A stretch of 5,319 nucleotides of DNA from SAR116 cluster bacterium (GTDB lineage Bacteria > Pseudomonadota > Alphaproteobacteria > Puniceispirillales > Puniceispirillaceae), in NCBI GenBank assembly GCA_002683535.1, contig NYTO01000030.1:1-5319 (forward strand), read 5' to 3'. Of the stretch, positions 1-5,319 are shown piece by piece. The translations under genes were made by a program, and so were the position numbers. The notes beneath the pieces are model-generated. The model made no database searches, was not told the DNA's origin, and was given only the letters and a program-made list of their open reading frames with translations. Position 1 is the stretch's first letter. Every line of letters begins with the position of its first letter.

Positions 1-236
1 TGTTCGGGTTCTTTGGCTTTGTGTTGCGGCGGCTGGACTGGCCGCTGGGGCCGCTGGTGCTGGGGCTGGTTCTGGGATCAATCATGGTGCAACGGCTGAC
101 CGCAGGTGCCAGCCAAATCACATCAGCTGCTGATCTGGTCAACCGGCCGGTTTCCGGATTTCTGGCATTCGTCATTCTGGTGATCGTTGCGGCAACGATA
201 TCTGCTGGAATATTCAGGCGTTACCGACGCCTATAG
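1..236 (+). CDS. tctA: TctA-family tripartite tricarboxylate transporter permease, C-terminal end (5' partial)
   Basis: This is the last 77 residues of a membrane protein whose start lies before the window; the reading frame opens at base 3 and stops with TAG at 234-236. It holds a short hydrophobic stretch with the motif PLGPLVLGLVLGSIM, followed by RPVSGFLAF and a final membrane helix (LAFVILVIVAATISAGIF), ending in a basic cytoplasmic tail (RRYRRL). In TctA proteins, the large inner-membrane subunit of TTT secondary transporters (about 500 residues and 10-12 helices), the C-terminus has the same pattern of 'PLVLGLVLG', a loop, 'RPIS' and a last helix. The binding-protein gene 61 nt downstream supports the call. 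The substrate is not readable from this fragment. A small membrane protein starting at the internal GTG (base 21) is unlikely, because the frame stays open to the window edge and the TctA match begins before it. Confidence 0.85.
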   Translation, partial: FGFFGFVLRRLDWPLGPLVLGLVLGSIMVQRLTAGASQITSAADLVNRPVSGFLAFVILVIVAATISAGIFRRYRRL

Positions 237-265
237 AGGCGGGCGTGCGAAGCGTCCGTAAAGAA

Positions 266-280
266 AGGTCCGATGGGCCT
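266..280 (+). other. Small stem-loop in the tctA-tctC intergenic mRNA
   Basis: AGGTCC (266-271) can pair with GGGCCT (275-280) around a GAT loop, giving 6 bp including one G-U pair. No T-run follows, so it does not look like an intrinsic terminator. It sits 6 nt before the Shine-Dalgarno of the binding-protein gene. It could act as a 5' stabiliser for the binding-protein part of the transcript, but a stem this short can occur by chance. Confidence 0.3.
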
Positions 281-286
281 GAAAAC

Positions 287-292
287 AGGAGG
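287..292 (+). promoter_or_regulatory. Ribosome binding site of the solute-binding protein gene
   Basis: A perfect AGGAGG lies 5 nt before the ATG at 298 but only 2 nt before the in-frame GTG at 295. The spacing selects ATG 298 as the start. A full-consensus site fits the high expression usually needed for periplasmic binding proteins. Confidence 0.85.
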
Positions 293-297
293 AAGTG

Positions 298-1236
298 ATG
301 AAGAAATTGATGATGATGGGTCTGGCGGCTTTGATGAGCCTTGGCCTTGCAGGTATTGCCAAGGCTGATTACCCGGATGGCCCGGTTCAGTTCATTGTGC
401 CTTGGCCCCCGGGTGATTTCGAAGACATTCTGACCCGCATGATTGCCAAAAACATGCAGGAACAAACCGGTGTCGCAGCCAGCGTTGTAAACCGTCCAGG
501 TGGCGGTGACGGGCCGTTTCCCGGCGCGCTGGAAGTGCTGAACGCACCAAATGACGGTTCAGTGGTTGGATCATTCGTGATCGGCGTTCCGATTGTCGGC
601 CCCAAGATCGGTGTTGGCATCGAGGAAGACAGCTTTGTGCCGGTGGGGATTTTCCTGACCTATCCGTTCGTGCTGGCGGCTGGTGCAGACGCGCCTTACA
701 GCGACATGGCCGGTTTGGCGGCGCATGCAAACAGCAATGATGTGGTGCTGGGGCATTTCGGTGCCGGCCTGACACCAACACAGGCCAGCTTTGCAGCAGC
801 CAAGAAGATGGGTTTTGAATTCGCCGATGACAGCGCCTTCGACATGCTGGATTGCAACACCCTGTCTTCGGGTGATGCGGATGTGATCAACACCACACTG
901 GCGCTGATCGAGCCTTGCCTTGGCGAGATCAAGGTGCTGGCCAATATCGGGTCCGAGCCGATTGCCAAGCTGGATGGCGTGCAGACTCTTGCCGCACAAT
1001 CGGGGATCAATGATATCGAGCTGTGGAACGGCCTGTTCGTGACCAAAGGTACGCCGCAGGATGTGATCGATACGCTGGCCGCGGTTGGCAAGGCCACAAT
1101 GGCAAGCGAAGAGGCACAGCAGTTGATGGCCGAAACAGGCGCCCGCGTCTATTGGCAGGGCATGGGTGAGTCAATGGCAAGGATTGAGACTGACCGCAAG
1201 AAGTCAGCCGAGATTTCCGCCATCATCGGCAACTGA
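298..1236 (+). CDS. tctC: TctC/Bug-family periplasmic solute-binding protein of a TTT transporter
   Basis: The 312-residue product captures a small solute, usually a carboxylate, in the periplasm and delivers it to the TctA/TctB membrane pair. Residues 1-23 form a classical Sec signal peptide: MKK basic end, a hydrophobic Met/Leu/Ala core, and AKA before the predicted cut at D24. The mature protein begins with the family pattern: a 'QFIVPWPPG' strand-loop, then NRPGGGDG (family usual NRPGAGG), 'GHFGAGLTPTQASF' for domain 2, the 'IKVLANIGSE...LDGVQTLAAQSG' segment, and 'WNGLFVTKGTPQDVIDTL' near the end. Length is typical of the family (about 300-330). The usual 'PPGGxxD' reads PPGDFED. Two cysteines (C186, C207) bracket the segment that normally reads like TDLLGGxVD, and could form a disulfide. 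The gene follows tctA by 61 nt, so the operon order is permease then binding protein. The family is sure; the ligand is unknown. Confidence 0.9.
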   Translation: MKKLMMMGLAALMSLGLAGIAKADYPDGPVQFIVPWPPGDFEDILTRMIAKNMQEQTGVAASVVNRPGGGDGPFPGALEVLNAPNDGSVVGSFVIGVPIVGPKIGVGIEEDSFVPVGIFLTYPFVLAAGADAPYSDMAGLAAHANSNDVVLGHFGAGLTPTQASFAAAKKMGFEFADDSAFDMLDCNTLSSGDADVINTTLALIEPCLGEIKVLANIGSEPIAKLDGVQTLAAQSGINDIELWNGLFVTKGTPQDVIDTLAAVGKATMASEEAQQLMAETGARVYWQGMGESMARIETDRKKSAEISAIIGN

Positions 1237-1243
1237 CCAACAA

Positions 1244-1285
1244 CGGGCGGGGCAGGCAGGACGATCCACGGTCTGCCCCGACCCG
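1244..1285 (+). terminator. Strong GC-rich hairpin after the binding-protein gene; possible terminator or processing site
   Basis: CGGGCGGGGCAG (1244-1255) pairs with CTGCCCCG-A-CCCG (1273-1285), giving 12 pairs with a single bulged A at 1281; a G-U and a C-G pair can extend the inside. The hairpin begins 8 nt after the stop codon. What follows is GGTTTATGACG, not a true T-run, so it is a poor intrinsic terminator. It may instead protect the 3' end of the transporter mRNA or only partly stop transcription. Confidence 0.55.
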
Positions 1286-1301
1286 GTTTATGACGATATC
1301 T

Positions 1302-1330
1302 TTGGGGCAATTTCTTTATGGCAATATTTT
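1302..1330 (+). promoter_or_regulatory. Weak candidate sigma-70 promoter for the amine cassette
   Basis: TTGGGG (1302-1307) and TATTTT (1325-1330) are separated by 17 nt and lie in the only clearly AT-rich patch of the window, after the hairpin and just before the amidotransferase gene. The matches to TTGACA and TATAAT are 3/6 and 4/6. Position and spacing are the main support; the sequence match alone would not be enough. Confidence 0.25.
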
Positions 1331-1355
1331 TACCGGCCATTATAGGGGCAAGATG

Positions 1356-2105
1356 ATGCCGCGTTACAGCCTTGGCATTCTGCAGGTCAATCACGACCGG
1401 AGCTATGAAGTCGGCGACCGGTTCCCGGATGATTCACACCGGTTTCGTGATCTGCTGGATCGGTTGGAAATGCGATTTGACTATCGCGTTTATATGACGA
1501 TTGGTGGAGAGTTGCCGGAATCACCGCAGGCGCATGACGGGTTTCTGATTACAGGATCGCCGCTGAGTGTTCTGGATGACAGCCTGTCCTGGCGTGATGA
1601 CCTTTTTGCCTTTATCCGCGCCTGTGATGCCGCAAAAACACCGTTGATCGGTGCCTGTTTCGGGCACCAGGCGGTGGCGCTGGCGCTTGGCGGCAGGGTG
1701 GCAAAGCGCACCGGTGGCTATAATGTGGGGGTTGAGACCACGCGGTTTCATGCGGACAAACCGTTTATGAAAGGCGCAAAGCCAGCCTTGTCCCTTTACA
1801 TGTTCCATGAAGATGAGGTGGTTGCACTGCCGGAAGATGTCGAGGTGATTGGCACATCGGATGGCTGTGCTATCGCCAGCTTTACGAAGGACGAGCATAT
1901 TCTGGCAGTGCAGGCGCATCCAGAATTTCATGACACCTTTATGCGGGCGGTTTTGAACTTTTCCAGATCAGCCATGAGTTCAGACTGCTATGCGGCGGCA
2001 CTGGCCAGTCTGGCGCAGCCAACCGACGGGTCGGTGTTTGCCGAATGGATGGCATCCTTTCTGACTGGACAGAATGAAGGGGGGCAAAGTGATGACAACA
2101 GATGA
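1356..2105 (+). CDS. Class I glutamine amidotransferase-like protein, probable gamma-glutamyl amide hydrolase
   Basis: The 249-residue product is a stand-alone class I (triad) amidotransferase domain. The nucleophile lies in GACFGHQ (C101), the His and Glu of the triad in QAHPEF (H188, E190), and the oxyanion-loop region in ITGSPLSVLDD; the triad is intact. No synthase domain is attached, so it probably acts as a free hydrolase or with a separate partner. In PuuD, IpuF and the aniline protein AtdA2, amidotransferase-fold proteins act on gamma-glutamyl amides. Given the GS-like ligase and PuuC-like dehydrogenase downstream, I infer that it cleaves a gamma-glutamyl product to glutamate and a free amine or amino acid. 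The sequence looks closer to the GMP-synthase-like amidotransferase group than to PuuD. Start: AGGGG (1344-1348) is 7 nt before ATG 1356 and 4 nt before the adjacent ATG 1353, which is also possible. The ATG at 1290 lacks a ribosome binding site. The 3' end overlaps the P450 gene by 14 nt. Confidence 0.85.
   Translation: MPRYSLGILQVNHDRSYEVGDRFPDDSHRFRDLLDRLEMRFDYRVYMTIGGELPESPQAHDGFLITGSPLSVLDDSLSWRDDLFAFIRACDAAKTPLIGACFGHQAVALALGGRVAKRTGGYNVGVETTRFHADKPFMKGAKPALSLYMFHEDEVVALPEDVEVIGTSDGCAIASFTKDEHILAVQAHPEFHDTFMRAVLNFSRSAMSSDCYAAALASLAQPTDGSVFAEWMASFLTGQNEGGQSDDNR
2077..2084 (+). promoter_or_regulatory. Ribosome binding site of the P450 gene, inside the upstream gene
   Basis: AAGGGGGG lies within the last codons of the amidotransferase gene, 7 nt before ATG 2092. 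It decides the start at 2092 over the in-frame ATG at 2074, which would put this site inside the coding region. The arrangement suggests translational coupling of the two genes. Confidence 0.7.
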
Positions 2106-3351
2106 TCTGATCGAAAACCGGCATGATGACGGGTTTTTGAATATTGCCGACCATGACAGCTATATTCACGGGGTGCCGCATGCCAGCTTTGCGCGGCTGC
2201 GGGCTGAGGATTCGGTGCATTGGACAACGCCCACTGATGGCATGCGCAGTTTCTGGTCAGTGACCCGGCAGGCCGATATTCTGGAGGCCAATGGCAAGCC
2301 GGAGATTTTTTCGTCGGCAAAGGGCATCCGCATCGAAGACCAGACGCATGAAGAATATATGGCGCGACGTACCTTTCAGGAAACCGACCCGCCGGATCAT
2401 CGGGTAACGCGCAAGCTGGTCAATCCGGCTTTCTCGCGGCCGGCCATCAGCCAGTATGAAACGATGATCCGCCAGCTGGCGGGTGATATCGTCGATGCAG
2501 CGGTGGCGCATGGCAGCTTTGATGCGGTGGACGCCATTGCGAAACAATTGCCGATGATGATGCTGGGCCGAATTTTGGGACTACCGAATTCTGATCTGGA
2601 CTGGCTGGTGGAAAAGGGTGATGCGCTGATCGGTAACACTGATCCCGATTTTACCGATCATGTTGTCGACAAGATGGATAGTGATGCCTATCGGTTCATG
2701 CCGTTCCGTTCGCCTGCCGGGGCCGATCTTTATGATTATGCCGAAGGGGTTTTTGCTGGCAGCAAGCCGGTGGACCCGAAGGGGGTCCTGCACCGTGTGA
2801 TCGATGCCGAGAAAGGGCTGGCGCTTGCCGATTTCAAGAATTTCTTCTGCCTGCTTGTTGCTGCGGGCAATGATACCACGCGCTATTCCATCGCCATGGC
2901 ACTATATCTGCTGACCCGCCATGATGAATTGCTGGGGCAGTTGCAGTCGGGCAAGGTGGATGACACCGCCGCTGACGAGATTATCCGGCTGGCATCTCCA
3001 ACGATGCATTTCAGGCGTACGGCAACGCAGGACACGGTGCTGGGCGGCAAGTCCATCGCCAAGGGGGACAAGGTTGTGTTGTGGTTTGTTTCAGGCAACC
3101 GTGATGAGGCGGTGTTCGCCGATCCTCACCGGCCGCGACTGGACCGCAATCCCAACCCGAATGTAGCCTTTGGACAGGGCGGCCCGCATTTCTGTCTGGG
3201 CATGTGGCTGGCGCGGCTGGAGGTGAAAGTTGTGCTGCAGGTGCTGGCAGACAGGCTGGCCGGTATAGAGGCTGTTGGCCCACCGCGCTGGACACGGTCC
3301 AATTTCATTTGCGGGGTGAAATCCCTGCCGGTGCAGGTGCATGTGAAATGA
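2092..3351 (+). CDS. Bacterial cytochrome P450 monooxygenase
   Basis: The 419-residue protein is a soluble, single-domain P450 of normal bacterial length. It shows all the marks of the fold: DPPDHRVTR (99-107) in the C-helix region, the I-helix oxygen-activation motif AGNDTT (258-263), the K-helix EIIR (E296, R299), and the haem loop FGQGGPHFCLG (360-370) with proximal ligand C368. From memory, this loop (one residue longer than the common FGxGxHxC) and the 'GDKVVLWFVSGNRDE' region resemble the CYP124/125/142-like branch. There is no signal or anchor, so it is cytoplasmic. It should need a ferredoxin and reductase, and none is fused or visible here. It overlaps the amidotransferase gene by 14 nt and the GS-like gene by 4 nt, so it is made with a gamma-glutamylation system. 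I infer that it hydroxylates or N-dealkylates a gamma-glutamylated amine; the true substrate is unknown. Confidence 0.93.
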   Translation: MTTDDLIENRHDDGFLNIADHDSYIHGVPHASFARLRAEDSVHWTTPTDGMRSFWSVTRQADILEANGKPEIFSSAKGIRIEDQTHEEYMARRTFQETDPPDHRVTRKLVNPAFSRPAISQYETMIRQLAGDIVDAAVAHGSFDAVDAIAKQLPMMMLGRILGLPNSDLDWLVEKGDALIGNTDPDFTDHVVDKMDSDAYRFMPFRSPAGADLYDYAEGVFAGSKPVDPKGVLHRVIDAEKGLALADFKNFFCLLVAAGNDTTRYSIAMALYLLTRHDELLGQLQSGKVDDTAADEIIRLASPTMHFRRTATQDTVLGGKSIAKGDKVVLWFVSGNRDEAVFADPHRPRLDRNPNPNVAFGQGGPHFCLGMWLARLEVKVVLQVLADRLAGIEAVGPPRWTRSNFICGVKSLPVQVHVK

Positions 3352-4667
3352 GCGCAGGTAGAATAAATCCAGGGACGAAGCGTGCCAACAAGATGGGCGG
3401 AAGCCAGCGTACGCGGGTGTTGTTCAGTGATCTGCTTAACCTGCCACGCGGCAAATATGTGCCGGTTGATCTGGCAGCAAAGGGGCAGATCGGCTTTGCC
3501 CGTGGTGCTTTTGCTACCACCTATGACCGCGATCTGCTGGCGGTGCCGGGTACCGGAACCCATGATGGATTGCCCGATATGCAGCTGCATCTGGATGACG
3601 CGCGGCATACCGGCTGGCAGGACGGGACCGAAATTGCCCTTGGTGATCTTTATGCGGACGGCGCACCGTTTGCGCTGTGCCCGCGCCACACATTGAAACG
3701 GGCGATTGCCGGTTGGCAGGACATCGGGTTGACGGCGATGGTCGGGCTGGAGCTGGAGGCGTTTGTCTTTCAGCGCGATGCCGATGGTGTCTTCCGCCCC
3801 TATGATACGCCGGGGGCATTTGTTTACGGTACCGGCCCGCAGAATGATCCGGCCGGGCTTGTGGATGCAATCTGGACTGGTGCCGAGGCGGCAGGGCTGC
3901 AGCTGGAATCGGTCAATGGTGAATATGATAATGGCCAGTTCGAAATGACGCTGCGGTTTGATGAGGCACTGAAGGCTTGTGATAGTGCGTTTCTGTTTCG
4001 ACTGATGGCTCGGGAGATTGCTTTTGGGCAGGGCTATATACTGACCTTTATGCCAAAGCCAATTCCAGAGCGTGGCGGGTCGGGGTTGCATGTGAATTTC
4101 AGCTTTGCCGACAGCAACGGGCAGAATATGGTTGCGCCAGACGGAGTATTGAGCGCGGCGGCCAGTCAGGCTGTGGCTGGGCTGGTACATCATCATGAGG
4201 CGATGGCTGGATTGCTGGCGCCGACGGTGAACAGCTATGACCGGCTGGGGCCGGGCAGCATGGCCGGATACTGGGCCAACTGGGCCGAGGACCACCGGCT
4301 TGTCACCACCCGGACATCCACGGATTCACCGGCATCGGCGCGGTTGGAACACCGTATGGCCGACAGTTCCGCGAACCCCTATCTGGCGGTGGCAACAGTG
4401 TTGCAGGCAGCATTGTCGGGGGTGCGTGCAGGGCTGCCACTGCCGCGCGCCGAAGACCTTGACGGGCTGGAAAATGTGCGGGCCACGCGGCATGCGCCGG
4501 CATCGCTGCGCCGGGCACTGGATGCGCTGGAAAAAGACAAAGCGCTTGTTGCGGCAATAGGCCCGTTGCTGGTGGAAGCGCATCTGGTCCTGAAGCGCGA
4601 CGAGGTTAAACGGCTGAATGGCCGAAGCAAGGAAGACATTCGGGATTATTATATTCCGTTCATCTGA
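3348..4667 (+). CDS. Glutamine synthetase-like gamma-glutamyl amide (amine) ligase, PuuA/AtdA1/IpuC type
   Basis: The 439-residue protein has the glutamine synthetase fold, and should join glutamate to an amine using ATP. The N-terminal part (about 1-110) is the beta-grasp domain (LFSDLLNLPRGKYVPVDL). The catalytic domain shows ELE (135-137) and NGEYDNGQFE (190-199) for metal sites, GSGLHVNFS from 245 with H248, NSYDRLGPGSMAG from 295, and ARLEHRMADSSANPYL with R332, E334 and R336. Two points argue against ammonia as substrate. The residue matching E327 of enterobacterial GS is M305, and the second His of the HxH pair is N250. The adenylylation-site region of GlnA is also absent. Loss of E327 is a known feature of GS-like enzymes that use amines. 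The start at ATG 3348 forms an ATGA overlap with the P450 stop; the frame extends upstream to 3204, but only inside the P450 gene. Ligase fold is near certain; the amine is unknown. Confidence 0.9.
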   Translation: MSAGRINPGTKRANKMGGSQRTRVLFSDLLNLPRGKYVPVDLAAKGQIGFARGAFATTYDRDLLAVPGTGTHDGLPDMQLHLDDARHTGWQDGTEIALGDLYADGAPFALCPRHTLKRAIAGWQDIGLTAMVGLELEAFVFQRDADGVFRPYDTPGAFVYGTGPQNDPAGLVDAIWTGAEAAGLQLESVNGEYDNGQFEMTLRFDEALKACDSAFLFRLMAREIAFGQGYILTFMPKPIPERGGSGLHVNFSFADSNGQNMVAPDGVLSAAASQAVAGLVHHHEAMAGLLAPTVNSYDRLGPGSMAGYWANWAEDHRLVTTRTSTDSPASARLEHRMADSSANPYLAVATVLQAALSGVRAGLPLPRAEDLDGLENVRATRHAPASLRRALDALEKDKALVAAIGPLLVEAHLVLKRDEVKRLNGRSKEDIRDYYIPFI

Positions 4668-4673
4668 GTATCC

Positions 4674-4689
4674 CTCTTTCCGGGAAAGG
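4674..4689 (+). promoter_or_regulatory. Small hairpin over the Shine-Dalgarno of the aldehyde dehydrogenase gene
   Basis: The likely ribosome binding site AAAGG (4685-4689) lies 7 nt before ATG 4697. CTTTC (4676-4680) can pair with GAAAG (4684-4688) around a CGG loop, and C4674 with G4689 past a bulged T. The stem would hide the binding site until ribosomes finishing the upstream gene open it. It is a 5-6 bp stem and could be coincidence. Confidence 0.35.
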
Positions 4690-4696
4690 TAGAACC

Positions 4697-5319
4697 ATGA
4701 CACAGGCAGACATAGACCGGCTGAGAACAGTCGAGATCGCGCCGCAGAAACTCTTGATCGGTGGAGATTGGTGCCCCAGCCAGTCAGAGGCTGTGATGGA
4801 GGTGATCTCTCCCATTGACGGCACGGCCTTTACCAGCATTGCTAGCGGATCAAAAGCTGATGTAGAGGCCGCAGTGGCTGCCGCGCGCCGCAGCTTTGAG
4901 CAGGGTGTCTGGCGCAATATGCCGCCGATGGCGCGCAAGGCGGTGCTGCTGAAATGGGCCGATCTGATCGAGGCGGATACGCTGGCGCTGACCGTGCTGG
5001 GCGTGCGCGACAATGGCACCGAGATTGGCATGGCAGAAAAGGCCGAGGCCGGATCGGCGATCCGCACTATTCGTTTCTATGCCGAGGCGATCGACAAGAT
5101 ATACGGCGAGGTGGCACCAACACCCGACAGTCATCTGGGGATGATCTTGCGCGAGCCTGTCGGGGTGGTTGCCGCCATTGTGCCGTGGAATTTTCCGTTG
5201 ATGATCGGTGCATGGAAGCTGGCACCGGCGCTGGCAGTGGGCAATTCGGTTGTGCTGAAACCGGCTGAGACGGCGTCGCTCAGCCTGTTGCGGATCGCCG
5301 CACTGGCGCTTGAGGCCGG
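4697..5319 (+). CDS. PuuC-like NAD(P)-dependent aldehyde dehydrogenase (3' partial)
   Basis: The first 207 residues of an aldehyde dehydrogenase (family length about 490-500); the rest lies beyond the window. Visible are 'LLIGGDW' and 'VISPIDG' near the N-terminus, YAEAIDKIYGEV (128-139), REPVGVVAAIVPWNFP with PWNFP at 163-167, 'WKLAPALAVGNSVVLKPAE' with the NAD-binding K188 and E191, and the start of the next helix. The YAEAIDKxYGEVAPT and 'PLMIGAWKLAPALA' stretches are closest, from memory, to gamma-glutamyl-gamma-aminobutyraldehyde dehydrogenase (PuuC). The catalytic Cys and Glu fall outside the window, so activity cannot be judged. The gene starts 29 nt after the GS-like gene, same strand, probably the same operon. 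I infer that it oxidises the aldehyde formed from the gamma-glutamylated intermediate to the acid. Family sure; substrate inferred from context. Confidence 0.92.
   Translation, partial: MTQADIDRLRTVEIAPQKLLIGGDWCPSQSEAVMEVISPIDGTAFTSIASGSKADVEAAVAAARRSFEQGVWRNMPPMARKAVLLKWADLIEADTLALTVLGVRDNGTEIGMAEKAEAGSAIRTIRFYAEAIDKIYGEVAPTPDSHLGMILREPVGVVAAIVPWNFPLMIGAWKLAPALAVGNSVVLKPAETASLSLLRIAALALEA

Noticed and set aside
1290..1355. Upstream ATG start for the amidotransferase (adds 22 residues)
   Set aside because: No ribosome binding site precedes it, the extra residues look unlike the family N-terminus, and it would overlap the possible promoter and the AGGGG site before 1353/1356.
3204..3347. Upstream extension of the GS-like gene inside the P450 gene
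   Set aside because: The Ala/Gly-rich extension is a frame-shifted reading of the P450 haem-loop region; the ATGA overlap at 3348 gives a normal length and N-terminus.
3126..4295. Long open frame (389 codons) on the minus strand opposite the P450 end and ligase gene
   Set aside because: The translated product is rich in Arg, His, Gln and Pro with no recognisable motif, and it lies fully opposite two genes with clear family motifs; it is a by-product of GC-rich codon use.
3348..4667. Housekeeping glutamine synthetase GlnA
   Set aside because: The E327-equivalent residue is Met, the HxH motif is altered, the adenylylation region is missing and the neighbours are catabolic genes.
4954..5268. 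Plus-strand open frame (104 codons) within the aldehyde dehydrogenase
   Set aside because: It is an out-of-frame reading, rich in Arg and Gly, over a region with strong aldehyde dehydrogenase motifs in the other frame.
1..5319. RNA genes, CRISPR arrays, insertion sequences or long repeats
   Set aside because: Reading both strands gave no tRNA-like cloverleaf, no spaced direct repeats and no transposase or terminal inverted repeats; nearly all bases are taken up by the six genes.

Overview
The window (about 5.3 kb, GC-rich, every gene on the + strand) looks like an accessory catabolic region of a Gram-negative bacterium, most likely an alphaproteobacterium. This taxonomic guess rests on GC content, codon use and the mix of gene families; no rRNA or other marker is present. 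Both ends cut through genes.

Layout: (1) 1-236, the C-terminal end of a TctA-type large membrane subunit of a tripartite tricarboxylate transporter (TTT). (2) 298-1236, its periplasmic TctC/Bug-type solute-binding protein with a clear signal peptide. (3) 1237-1355, a short intergenic stretch with a strong GC-rich hairpin, then an AT-rich patch that could hold a promoter. (4) 1356-2105, a class I glutamine amidotransferase-like hydrolase with an intact Cys-His-Glu triad. (5) 2092-3351, a bacterial cytochrome P450 overlapping the amidotransferase gene by 14 nt. (6) 3348-4667, a glutamine synthetase-fold ligase overlapping the P450 by 4 nt (ATGA). (7) 4697-5319, the N-terminal 207 residues of an aldehyde dehydrogenase that resembles PuuC, running off the window.

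The ligase, oxidising enzyme, aldehyde dehydrogenase and gamma-glutamyl hydrolase together match the logic of gamma-glutamylated amine catabolism. In the Puu putrescine pathway the order is PuuA ligase, PuuB FAD oxidase, PuuC dehydrogenase, PuuD hydrolase. Related schemes are known for isopropylamine (Ipu) and aniline (AtdA1/AtdA2 beside a Rieske dioxygenase). Here a P450 sits where the oxidase or dioxygenase would be. My inference is that a small amine is gamma-glutamylated by the GS-like enzyme, hydroxylated or dealkylated by the P450, oxidised to an acid by the dehydrogenase and released by the amidotransferase-like hydrolase. The TTT transporter may bring in the substrate or a related acid. 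The substrate, the P450 redox partners and the regulator cannot be read from this window.
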